Of a stretch of 34,697 bases of DNA, positions 8,241 through 15,983 are shown in pieces. The position numbers and the translations under genes are program-made. Source of the stretch: Bacteroidales bacterium UBA755 (GTDB lineage: Bacteria; Bacteroidota; Bacteroidia; Bacteroidales; UBA932); NCBI GenBank assembly GCA_002297815.1, contig DBKH01000017.1, positions 1 to 34,697 of the forward strand, read 5' to 3'. A model generated the notes under the pieces. It was not told the DNA's origin and did not search any database. It was given only the letters and a program-made list of their open reading frames with translations. The first letter of the stretch is position 1. Each line of letters begins with the position of its first letter.

Positions 8241-8266
8241 GGCGCAAAAATAGGTGTTTTTGCTCC
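8241..8266. terminator. Bidirectional terminator-like hairpin
   Basis: GCAAAAA at 8244-8250 pairs perfectly with TTTTTGC at 8257-8263 around a six-base loop, with further outer G-C pairs. Being A/T-symmetrical, it offers a T-run on both strands. It lies 10 bases after the adaptor stop in a convergent region. Confidence 0.55.
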
Positions 8267-8292
8267 AGTTAGTGGTAATATAGCGTACAACA

Positions 8293-8318
8293 GCAGCATT
8301 ATCTTCAAATAATGCTGC
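8293..8318. terminator. Strong hairpin between convergent genes
   Basis: GCAGCATTAT (8293-8302) and ATAATGCTGC (8309-8318) form a perfect 10-bp stem with loop CTTCAA. There is no clear T-run, but its place between two converging genes suits a bidirectional transcription or mRNA 3'-end element. Confidence 0.55.
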
Positions 8319-8362
8319 CGTCATAATTCTTGAAGGCTTTCGGGTGATGTTTTTGCGTCCGA

Positions 8363-9946
8363 TCAAGGATGACTTTTCTGGCTACTGGTGGGGGATGTAC
8401 TCGTGGATTCTTTCACTTGCCAGCCGTCGATGGTGTGGGTCTGTGACGAGAAGTTGATGCCGAGTTCCACGATCTCCTTTCCGCTTGCTTGGAACGGATT
8501 GGCGTAGCCTTTCTCCTCGATCTGCCTCAAAGCGGTCTCAGGAGACGAGTCTCGTTTCAGTTCGATGATGTAGATGTATTTGTCTGTGTCGAGGACAATG
8601 TCTATCCTGCCGTTCGAGGTGTGGTACTCGGCTCTGACGTACAGTTCCATCATCTTGAACATCACGTACATTGTGTTCAGGAAATAGAGTTCGAGGCCTC
8701 CTTGGATCTCGTAGTCGTTGCCGGAGAGGAACGTCGTGAACCGGTCCATGAATCCATGGACATCTCCGCGCTCGATGTCTTCAACGAAATTGTACACAGA
8801 GAGTTCACCGTCAATCAGGGACGGTGCGTAAAGCTGGCTGAGGGAGTTGAGGAATCCGGCCTTCACCTCTTTATTCGGATAGTCAAGATTGTATGCGTTG
8901 AAACGTTCGTCGTAGCTCTTTATCGTCAGGTAGCCGGTCTGGTACATAAGGGTTATCGGTGCTGGACTCACATAGTTTGTGCCGGTCAATGTCTCTATCG
9001 AAACCTTGTTCTTGGCAATGTTTTCCAGATTGTATCTGCCTTGCTTGAGGTATCGGACGAGGAACGTTGGCGTGCCAGTCTCGAACCAGTACATGCGGAA
9101 TTCCTTGGCCTTGAATGTGTTTAGAAGACTGAACGGATTATAGACCCCAGCACTGTGCTCTTTGAAGTGATACCCGTCGTACATTGTTCTGAGTTTTTCA
9201 TAACACTCCTCCTTGCTCATTCCACAGGCTTTTGCCAGCTCAGCGACGCTGCCGTCGAAACAGGTCTTGAGCTCTTCTTCAGACACTCCGCAGATGTCTG
9301 TGAACTCCGCGTCCATGGAAATGTCGTTCAGGTTGTTCAATCCGCTGATTATGCTCATCTTGCCGAGTTTGGTGACACCTGTCAGGAAGGCGAAGCGGAT
9401 GAACTCGTCCTTACCTTTGATGACGCTGTAGAATCCCTGAAGTTCACGGCGGAATTTTTCCATCAGATCCGGGGTGTCCATGTTGTCTATGATCGGCTTC
9501 TCATATTCATCGATGAGGATGACGACCTTGTTGCCGGTCTTGCTGTAAGCGGCTTCGATGACGGCCTCGAATCTGGAAGCGGGGTTTGAGAAGTCTCCGT
9601 TCTTGCCGTAGGTGCTTTCCCATTTGGATAGAAACATATCAAGTTTCTCCTCAAGATCGGACACGGAAGTGTACCTGCTGCCCGTCAGGTCTATATGCAG
9701 CACAGGGTACGCAGTCCAGTCCTTTTCAAGCGTCTCCATCGCGAGCCCCTTGAAAAGCTCCTTCCGTCCTCTGAAATAGGCCTCCATTGTCGAGACGAGA
9801 AGGCTTTTCCCGAAGCGCCGCGGCCGGCTGAGGAAATAATATTTCCCTGTTGACGCGAGACTGTAGATCGCTGCGGTCTTGTCCACATAAATATATCCGC
9901 CTTCGCGGATTTCCGAGAAACTCTGTATTCCTATAGGGTATAACAT
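8363..9946 (-). CDS. AAA-ATPase-like / PD-(D/E)XK nuclease family protein
   Basis: The 527-residue protein has the two-domain layout of a family very common in Bacteroidota. The N-terminal AAA-ATPase-like domain has the P-loop variant SRPRRFGKS at residues 40-48 and a Walker B-like VVILIDEYEKP. The C-terminal PD-(D/E)XK-type domain has GRIDIVLDTDKYIYIIELK, where the Asp and the E-x-K are the expected metal and catalytic residues. The cellular role is not settled; genomes often hold many paralogues, and links to mobile elements or defence have been suggested. ATG at 9946 is preferred over TTG at 9952. A good promoter lies upstream. The gene is single and is not part of the neighbouring operons. 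Confidence 0.85.
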   Translation of the reverse strand: MLYPIGIQSFSEIREGGYIYVDKTAAIYSLASTGKYYFLSRPRRFGKSLLVSTMEAYFRGRKELFKGLAMETLEKDWTAYPVLHIDLTGSRYTSVSDLEEKLDMFLSKWESTYGKNGDFSNPASRFEAVIEAAYSKTGNKVVILIDEYEKPIIDNMDTPDLMEKFRRELQGFYSVIKGKDEFIRFAFLTGVTKLGKMSIISGLNNLNDISMDAEFTDICGVSEEELKTCFDGSVAELAKACGMSKEECYEKLRTMYDGYHFKEHSAGVYNPFSLLNTFKAKEFRMYWFETGTPTFLVRYLKQGRYNLENIAKNKVSIETLTGTNYVSPAPITLMYQTGYLTIKSYDERFNAYNLDYPNKEVKAGFLNSLSQLYAPSLIDGELSVYNFVEDIERGDVHGFMDRFTTFLSGNDYEIQGGLELYFLNTMYVMFKMMELYVRAEYHTSNGRIDIVLDTDKYIYIIELKRDSSPETALRQIEEKGYANPFQASGKEIVELGINFSSQTHTIDGWQVKESTSTSPTSSQKSHP

Positions 9947-9968
9947 AGCCAATTCATTATCTGTCTTT

Positions 9969-9999
9969 CAAAGATAGCAAGCATTTCCCAAACCTCAAA
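9969..9999 (-). promoter_or_regulatory. Promoter for the AAA/PD-(D/E)XK gene
   Basis: On the minus strand TTTG (9999-9996) is followed after 19 bases by TATCTTTG (9976-9969), a full match to the Bacteroidota TTTG/TAnnTTTG promoter pattern. The predicted transcript starts roughly 17 bases before the ATG. The -33 box overlaps the stop codon of the upstream gene. Confidence 0.65.
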
Positions 10000-11275
10000 T
10001 CACTGAATATTTCACCGGCAGGATGTAAGTTCCGGCATCTTTAACACTGAGTTTTACATAAAACGAGAATGATCCGGTGGAGGCGACGTTTCTGTCAAGG
10101 GAGAAGCGGATCTTTCCTTCCGGCCTGGACATGCCAGACGCTGGGCTTATGTTGAGGCCGGGATAGACCTTGGTAGGGTCCAGTAAGTTGCAACTCAGCT
10201 GAATGAAATCGGACAAATCGGTCTTGTAGTTAAGTTCCACAACAGTGCTTCCGCTTCCTATCGGGCCGCTACCGAGATCTATTTCACTGCGATCTATGGT
10301 CAGATGGCCGGGACACGGGTCAAGAGTGAAATCGACATTGATGTCGTCAATGACATATTCTTTTAAGAGGGTCTGTTCATAGTGACTGTTTGAATATGCA
10401 CTGACACTGACCCAGCTGCGGTACGGAATCAGCCCGAAGAAATATTCACCGTTCTCGTTGGTGATGGTGATGTCCTTGGAACTGTCGTTATAGACGGCTA
10501 TCCCTTTCAGAGCATTTCCCTCACGGTCTCGTACGACACCCTGCACATTTGCTAGAAATGATTCATCGTTAGTTGACACGGTGACATTAAGCGGCTGTCC
10601 GGTAGATTCGCCGTAAGTGTACGTCCCTATGTTCAAGGTAAATTCCTTATCACCGGGAATCCTGTGGAACACCTTGACGGGCACATCCATGCTCTCGCCT
10701 GGCTCAAGGTTGCCGCCCCAAGTCCAGCTATGTTGCCTGAGACCTTCCAAGCCCTCAAGAATGTCGGCTATCTCAGTGTTGCCAAACTCGAACGCTGGCC
10801 CGCTTCCCTTGATGTAAAAGTGCACCGGCTCTGAATATTCATTTGTCAGTCTTATGGTCTTTCGGCTTTCTCTTGGTCCGAACTCCAGGCAGTCAGGTTC
10901 AAAACTGATGGCGATTATGGGCTCAAGGACAACATCGATCGTGGTGTTCCTGCTTAGGGTCACGTCCTTTTCCACCCTCTTGTAGTTCCGGCTTTCGATT
11001 ATGAACTTGTAGTCTCCAGCCTTGACATCGTTCAAGGAGTAAGTCTTTTGAGATGAAGGCACATCGTACAGATCAAGATTCTCGTTGTGAGTCTCTGTTC
11101 CGGCTTTGTCGAGCAGCTTGATGCTTACGCCTATAAAGCGTCCCATGTCATTATCTGGATCTGATATCGTTCCTGTAATCGAGAACGTTTCCGGGCCGTC
11201 CGTAGTTTTGCAGGAAATTGCGAACATCGGGATGAGTGCAATTATTATGAATAGTGCAAAATAATTTTTCATCAT
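9995..11275 (-). CDS. Lipoprotein with carboxypeptidase-regulatory-like and Ig-like domains
   Basis: The 426-residue protein has a lipoprotein signal with lipobox-like FAISC at Cys22. It then shows two carboxypeptidase-regulatory-like folds, about residues 30-115 (SITGTISDPDN...) and 240-315 (NVQGVVRDREGNALKGIAVYN). They alternate with two Ig-like beta-sandwich regions, about 117-235 (SFEPDCLEFGPRESRKTIRL) and 320-426 (LTIDRSEIDLGSGPIGSGS). No catalytic motif is visible. It probably sits on the outer membrane and may bind a ligand or act as a structural surface protein. A second in-frame Met follows the first. It is expressed from its own promoter divergently from the PAS gene. The exact function is not recognised. 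Confidence 0.75.
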   Translation of the reverse strand: MMKNYFALFIIIALIPMFAISCKTTDGPETFSITGTISDPDNDMGRFIGVSIKLLDKAGTETHNENLDLYDVPSSQKTYSLNDVKAGDYKFIIESRNYKRVEKDVTLSRNTTIDVVLEPIIAISFEPDCLEFGPRESRKTIRLTNEYSEPVHFYIKGSGPAFEFGNTEIADILEGLEGLRQHSWTWGGNLEPGESMDVPVKVFHRIPGDKEFTLNIGTYTYGESTGQPLNVTVSTNDESFLANVQGVVRDREGNALKGIAVYNDSSKDITITNENGEYFFGLIPYRSWVSVSAYSNSHYEQTLLKEYVIDDINVDFTLDPCPGHLTIDRSEIDLGSGPIGSGSTVVELNYKTDLSDFIQLSCNLLDPTKVYPGLNISPASGMSRPEGKIRFSLDRNVASTGSFSFYVKLSVKDAGTYILPVKYSVI

Positions 11276-11290
11276 TGTTTCATTTTAGGA

Positions 11291-11321
11291 CAAAGGTATG
11301 TAAATTAGCATAGATAAACAA
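11291..11321 (-). promoter_or_regulatory. Promoter for the leftward lipoprotein gene
   Basis: The minus strand reads TTG (11321-11319), a 20-base spacer, then TACCTTTG (11298-11291), matching TAnnTTTG. The start codon at 11275 lies 15 bases beyond the -7 box, giving a very short leader. Confidence 0.6.
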
Positions 11322-11329
11322 GTCGCTTT

Positions 11330-11665
11330 ATGATGATACCTGACTGGGCAAAGGAGCTGAACTGCTCCATTACCGTCTGCGATAGGGACGGTGTTATAAT
11401 CTATCAGAACGATCCGGCTGTGGAGCAGTATAAGAAACACGGCAGCTTGATCGGAAAGAATCTTTTTGATTGCCATGGGGAACGTTCAGCCGGTATAATA
11501 CGGCATCTGTTGGAGACCGGGGGCACGAACTGCTATACAATAGAGAAGCGCGGCGTCCACAAATTCATATTCCAAAGCGCATGGAAAACGGATGGCGTCG
11601 TAGGCGGGCTTTGTGAAATCTCTATCGTGGCCCCTGCCGCAATGCCACACTATGTCCGGGAGTAA
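11330..11665 (+). CDS. PAS-domain-only protein
   Basis: A 111-residue soluble protein made almost entirely of one PAS sensor fold. ITVCDRDGVIIYQNDPAVEQY is the typical entry strand, followed by GKNLFDCH, a helical segment and the closing strands HKFIFQSAW and VGGLCEISI. There is no signal peptide, kinase, GGDEF or DNA-binding domain, so any output must come through a partner protein. His and Cys residues (CHGERSAG, the NCYT segment) could bind a cofactor, but this is speculative. It converges on the phosphotransferase gene with only 7 bases between the stops. No clear -7 box was found upstream. Confidence 0.75.
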   Translation: MMIPDWAKELNCSITVCDRDGVIIYQNDPAVEQYKKHGSLIGKNLFDCHGERSAGIIRHLLETGGTNCYTIEKRGVHKFIFQSAWKTDGVVGGLCEISIVAPAAMPHYVRE

Positions 11666-11672
11666 AGGCATC

Positions 11673-13766
11673 CTATTCCTTTGCCAGAGGACAGAGGTTG
11701 ACGGTTTGGTAGAAGGCCTGGGTCTCCTTGGCAAGAGAGTCAGCGTGGGCAACTTTAGGCGTCTCGGTGTGATGCCAAGGCTCGGTCGAAGTCACGTCGA
11801 ACTGTTGGACTCTGCGGACGGGGGAGAGAACGGTCAGCACATCGTCGCTGTAGTAGCCTAGGTCTTGATAGGTGGCCATGAAGGCTCTTGGGTTATATTC
11901 AGAATCAAGGATGTTCTGGCCGTAGAACTTCGAGTCGTAGGAGAAGTGCAGCAGGGAGAAGACTGTCGGCATCAGGTCGATCTGGGAGCAGAGTTTCTCC
12001 ACTCTTTGAGGGCGGATGAAGCCTGGGGAATATACGATCGCTGGGATGTGGTACTTGTCCACAGGGATGCTGGTTTTGCCAGCGCTGGATGCGCAGTGGT
12101 CAGCTACGATGACAAATACCGTGTTGGCGAACCAAGACTTGCGCGAGGCCTCAGCGAGGAACTGCCCGATGGCGAAATCGGTGTACTTCACGGCGGCGGA
12201 GCGCGATTTCATCTCACCATCGTAGGTGATCTTCCCTTCTGGGAATGTGTACGGGCGGTGATTGCTGATTGTGAATATGATAGCGTGGAACGGGGCACCT
12301 CTCTCGGCTTTATTGTCGAACTCTTTCAGGGCCACCCTGTACGAATCTTCGTCGCAGGTGCCCCAGATGTTGGCGAACGTGATGTCCTCCTTCGGGTAGC
12401 TAGTCTTGTCGATAATCTCGAAACCGTTGCCGGAGAAGTAAGTGCGCATGTTGTCGAAATAGCTGTCTCCACCGTAGATGAACGAGGTGGTGTAGCCGTT
12501 GGTTCTCAGTACAGTACCGGTTGAGAAGAGACCAGCGTTACCGGGCCTTTTGATAATGCTTTCCCCTGCGCTAGGAGGTATGCAGAGGGTTAGGGCCTCA
12601 AGGCCGCGTACTGAACGGTTGCCGGCAGCGTAAAGGTTGTCGAACACGAGACTCTTTTCGATCAGAGTGTCGAGGTTAGGGGTGATTCCGTCCTCGTTGC
12701 CGTAGGCGGAGAGGAAGTCTGCGCTTAGGCTTTCCACCGCAATCACCACGATGTTCTTTTTGATGACTAGGACGGAGTCCCTTATAGCCTGTACTCCATC
12801 TCCATCTTGATTGCACAGCGCAAGCTTGAGCGCTGATGCCTCATCGGTAGGAAGCATTTGGTAGAAACGGTCATATTCAAGAGTACTGCTGCTGTACGCT
12901 TCAAGGAAGTTCCAGCATCCGTTGCACTGCAATTCCGTGGCGTAGTTGTTGGCGCTCTGGAGGTTGCGGTAACTGAATCGTAGCCAGAAAAAACTTCCGG
13001 TGAACAAAAAAGCATAGATGGCGAATGTCGCCAGAAATGGAATCATACCGCTATTCCCGGCTTCACTGAAATCCTGCCTGCGAAATATTCTCCAGCAGAT
13101 TAGCACTGCCACGAGCAGTACTCCCAGAACCATAGGAATTATCGGATAGGACTCCATGATATTCCCGATTACTTCGTTTGTATAAACTAGATAATCAACA
13201 GCGATGAAGTTGTAGCGGACTCCGAACTCGTTCCAGAAAATACACTCGGAGATGGCATTGGTAATCATAAGGAATATGTACAGCCCCATCGTGAACAGTA
13301 GCCCGGCCTTGCACCATCCTTTCCTTATGCTTGGGATGAATAGCCTCAGGCAGAAGCCACAGAGTAGCAGGAGAGACAGAACTCTAGCTATCGTGGGGAC
13401 AACGGAACCATATTCAGTGAATATGTTGGAAGGGAGGAACGAGTACACCGCGAAGGCGAGCAGTGCTGCCGCAAGGACCACACTGAGAGGCTTCTTGTAC
13501 TTCGCATCGTTAAGGGTTGCGTACAAGAGTACTGCTGGAGCGAGCGCAAGGATCGAAAAAGCTACATCGTTTATGAAGCCTAGGACAAAGATTTTCAGCC
13601 ACTCCAAAGCTGTGAATCCGATGACAGTCGGTGGAACGAAAATCAGTATCACTCTGGTTAGCAAACCTAAAGCCGCTGAAAATAAGATGAATATGGGTGC
13701 GAAATTCCAAAACCAGTCTCTAACCTTTTCTGGTTTGTTATAGCCAATGATGAAGTTTCTGTCCAT
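11673..13766 (-). CDS. LtaS/sulfatase-superfamily membrane phosphotransferase
   Basis: The 697-residue inner-membrane protein has about five transmembrane helices in the first 270 residues and a C-terminal alkaline-phosphatase/sulfatase-type domain facing the periplasm. The metal-site motifs resemble lipoteichoic acid synthase and related phosphoglycerol or phosphoethanolamine transferases: NIVVIAVESLSADF (Glu ligand), GNRSVRGLEAL (nucleophile position, here Ser rather than the usual Thr), TISNHRPYTFP (His) and FVIVADHCAS (Asp-His). Gram-negative relatives modify lipids or glycans such as lipid A or osmoregulated glucans, so a true teichoic acid role is unlikely. The start MDRNFIIGYNKPEK fits related proteins. 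It is divergent from the GH2 gene. The substrate remains open. Confidence 0.85.
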   Translation of the reverse strand: MDRNFIIGYNKPEKVRDWFWNFAPIFILFSAALGLLTRVILIFVPPTVIGFTALEWLKIFVLGFINDVAFSILALAPAVLLYATLNDAKYKKPLSVVLAAALLAFAVYSFLPSNIFTEYGSVVPTIARVLSLLLLCGFCLRLFIPSIRKGWCKAGLLFTMGLYIFLMITNAISECIFWNEFGVRYNFIAVDYLVYTNEVIGNIMESYPIIPMVLGVLLVAVLICWRIFRRQDFSEAGNSGMIPFLATFAIYAFLFTGSFFWLRFSYRNLQSANNYATELQCNGCWNFLEAYSSSTLEYDRFYQMLPTDEASALKLALCNQDGDGVQAIRDSVLVIKKNIVVIAVESLSADFLSAYGNEDGITPNLDTLIEKSLVFDNLYAAGNRSVRGLEALTLCIPPSAGESIIKRPGNAGLFSTGTVLRTNGYTTSFIYGGDSYFDNMRTYFSGNGFEIIDKTSYPKEDITFANIWGTCDEDSYRVALKEFDNKAERGAPFHAIIFTISNHRPYTFPEGKITYDGEMKSRSAAVKYTDFAIGQFLAEASRKSWFANTVFVIVADHCASSAGKTSIPVDKYHIPAIVYSPGFIRPQRVEKLCSQIDLMPTVFSLLHFSYDSKFYGQNILDSEYNPRAFMATYQDLGYYSDDVLTVLSPVRRVQQFDVTSTEPWHHTETPKVAHADSLAKETQAFYQTVNLCPLAKE

Positions 13767-13825
13767 GTCAAGAAATGAATGATGATTATCAAGCCGCTAA
13801 GTTAAGGATTTCCGATGATTATTGC

Positions 13826-13833
13826 TAACTTTG
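13826..13833 (+). promoter_or_regulatory. -7 promoter box of the GH2-sulfatase operon
   Basis: TAACTTTG matches TAnnTTTG and ends 7 bases before the first ATG (13841) and 28 before the second (13862). No convincing -33 TTG is seen at the right distance. Its closeness to 13841 favours 13862 as the start or a leaderless mRNA. Confidence 0.55.
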
Positions 13834-13861
13834 TCCAATTATGAGTAAATCATTCATCTTG

Positions 13862-15976
13862 ATGAAAAGACATTTTATATTCACCGTGCTAGCGGTTGTT
13901 CTTTTTGCGACCCTCCCTATGGAGGCTCAGATTCGTGGATTCCGTCAGGAGCAGTTAAAGGAATGGGAGTTTAGTAAGGATGGCTCTGATTGGCAGACTG
14001 TTGCAGTGCCTCATTCGTATAATGCTGAGGATGGTCATTCTCCGTATTATTATCGTGGCAAGGCTACTTACCGCTGTGATTTGAGGATAACTGATGTCAA
14101 GAAGACCCACTATGTTTTCTTTGAGGGGGCTGCTCAGGCCGCTGTCGTCAAAGTGAATGGAGAGCAAGTGGCTATTCATAAAGGAGGCTACACCCCATTT
14201 TCAGTGAACATCACCGAGGCGTTGAGGAAAGGGGTCAACCGTTTGGAGGTGATTTGCGACAATTCCGAGGATGTGGAGATGGCTCCTGTCACCTCTGACT
14301 TCAATAAAAACGGTGGCCTTCACAATCCAGTTTGGCTTCTTGTGATGGAAGATGTCTATCTTTCTCCGGAAGACTACGGGATGTATAGACTTCGCTGCGA
14401 GACTCCAGTTGTCACCCCTAAAAAGGTCGTCACCAACGTTCGTGCAAAGTTGATCAACTCCGGCAATAGGGATGCCAACATCCTTGTCCGCGTCCAACTA
14501 CTTGAGGCTGATGGAAGATTGGGCTACCAGGCAGATCGAGAGGTTCCAGTAGGGGCTTTCTCTGAATATGACTTCGACCATGAATTTATCCTCTCTGGAA
14601 TCCACTTCTGGGATGGTATGAAGGATCCGTACCTATACACATTGAGGGTTGAATTGTTCAAAGGGAAAAGGATGATGGACATTGCCGAGACTAAGATTGG
14701 ATACCGCTCTATAGAAATGGACCCTGAAAGGGGCTTTATTCTGAACGGACGTCCTTATCCTCTCCGTGGTGTGGCCATGCATCAAGACTCCGATGGGAAG
14801 GCATCCGCTCTCACTCAGTCAGACTATCGACGTGACTACCGTATTGTCAAAGAGTTGGGGGCTAATTTCCTTCGCTTGGCCCATTATCCTCATAACGATT
14901 TCGCATTCCAGCAATGTGACTCCCTCGGCATCATAGTACAGACTGAAGTGCCATGGGTGAATGTTTGCGGTGAAGATGCAACCCAGGCCTATTTCAACAA
15001 CATTCAGCATCAGATGAAAGAGATGGTGAGCAACCTCTACAACCATCCTTCTATCGCTTTTTGGGGTATGTGGAACGAGTTGGACACATGGGGCAACAAC
15101 AATGATCTCCAGGGACAGTTCGATGCTGAAAGAGTGGCTAGAGAAACGGAAAGGCTCTACGACTACACCAAAGGATTGGATCCGGACCGCTTCGTGGGTT
15201 TCACCGACTGCTCAAGGTTGGCACGTGATGGTTACAAGATGCTAAAAGGCGATTTTTGCTCCCAGAACATCTACTATGGCTGGTATTGGACCCCTAACGA
15301 TTTCAGCGGCCTGTCCTCTTCGATGAAGAAACTCCACGAAATGAAACCTGACATGCCTTTCAATGTTTCTGAATATGGAGTCGGCATCAATCCCTACTGC
15401 CACGTGTGGAACCCATCCGATGCGATTCGTGACAAAGATGAGGATAGCAAGCATTATGAGGAATATGGCAACCGTTTCCATGAGTCCTATGTCCGCCAGA
15501 TTAAGGCTATGCCGTGGCTTAACTTTACCTCAGTCTGGGTCTTGTTTGACTTCCCTGTGGCTGCCCGTCAAGAGGGTTACATGGACTCCGAGGACGGCGT
15601 GAAATTCGTCCGGAACAATGATCGCAAGTACATGAATGATAAGGGGCTCGTCACCCGTGACCGCCAGACGAAGAAAGATGTGTTCTATCTCTACAAATCT
15701 CTTTGGAACAAAGACGAGACCACTGTACACATCACCTCAAGCCGTCTTAAGTATTTCCCTGCCGGACAGGATCTTCGCATCAAAGTCTATAGCAACGCCA
15801 AGTACCTCACCCTCTACCAGAACGGTCGCCAAGTGACGCGTCTGACCTCTTCCGAGGAATCTAGTGGTGTTGTCTGGACATTCCCTGCCGTGCGCCTTAA
15901 GACTGCGGAAGACACTTTCAAGGTAGTCTCCAACAATGGTGTCACCGATGAGATAACCCTAAAGAAAGCGAAATAA
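13862..15976 (+). CDS. Secreted GH2-family glycosidase (beta-galactosidase-like)
   Basis: About 704 residues with a signal peptide ending near PMEAQ. The GH2 order is visible: an N-terminal sugar-binding jelly roll (AVPHSYNAEDG, YYYRGKATYRCDL), an Ig-like middle, and a TIM barrel starting at LNGRPYPLRGVAMHQD with the conserved RLAHYPH. The acid/base Glu is in WGMWNELD (Glu413 counted from 13841) and the nucleophile in NVSEYG (Glu511 from 13841). A C-terminal Ig-like domain follows (SSRLKYFPAGQDLRIKVYSN). ATG 13862 is chosen because it directly precedes the basic n-region and leaves a short leader; 13841 would add seven residues. It is followed after 7 bases by a sulfatase, suggesting joint attack on a sulfated galactose-containing glycan. 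Exact linkage and sugar are uncertain; beta-galactosidase is the likeliest, beta-mannosidase or glucuronidase less so. Confidence 0.88.
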   Translation: MKRHFIFTVLAVVLFATLPMEAQIRGFRQEQLKEWEFSKDGSDWQTVAVPHSYNAEDGHSPYYYRGKATYRCDLRITDVKKTHYVFFEGAAQAAVVKVNGEQVAIHKGGYTPFSVNITEALRKGVNRLEVICDNSEDVEMAPVTSDFNKNGGLHNPVWLLVMEDVYLSPEDYGMYRLRCETPVVTPKKVVTNVRAKLINSGNRDANILVRVQLLEADGRLGYQADREVPVGAFSEYDFDHEFILSGIHFWDGMKDPYLYTLRVELFKGKRMMDIAETKIGYRSIEMDPERGFILNGRPYPLRGVAMHQDSDGKASALTQSDYRRDYRIVKELGANFLRLAHYPHNDFAFQQCDSLGIIVQTEVPWVNVCGEDATQAYFNNIQHQMKEMVSNLYNHPSIAFWGMWNELDTWGNNNDLQGQFDAERVARETERLYDYTKGLDPDRFVGFTDCSRLARDGYKMLKGDFCSQNIYYGWYWTPNDFSGLSSSMKKLHEMKPDMPFNVSEYGVGINPYCHVWNPSDAIRDKDEDSKHYEEYGNRFHESYVRQIKAMPWLNFTSVWVLFDFPVAARQEGYMDSEDGVKFVRNNDRKYMNDKGLVTRDRQTKKDVFYLYKSLWNKDETTVHITSSRLKYFPAGQDLRIKVYSNAKYLTLYQNGRQVTRLTSSEESSGVVWTFPAVRLKTAEDTFKVVSNNGVTDEITLKKAK

Positions 15977-15983
15977 ATCCCTT

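Noticed and set aside
8489..9589. Plus-strand frames opposite the AAA/PD-(D/E)XK gene
   Set aside because: Antisense shadows of a gene with a clear P-loop and ELK motif; no promoter or coherent domain.
11673..13766. Teichoic acid synthase in the strict sense
   Set aside because: The organism appears Gram-negative; only the fold and catalytic motifs are shared.
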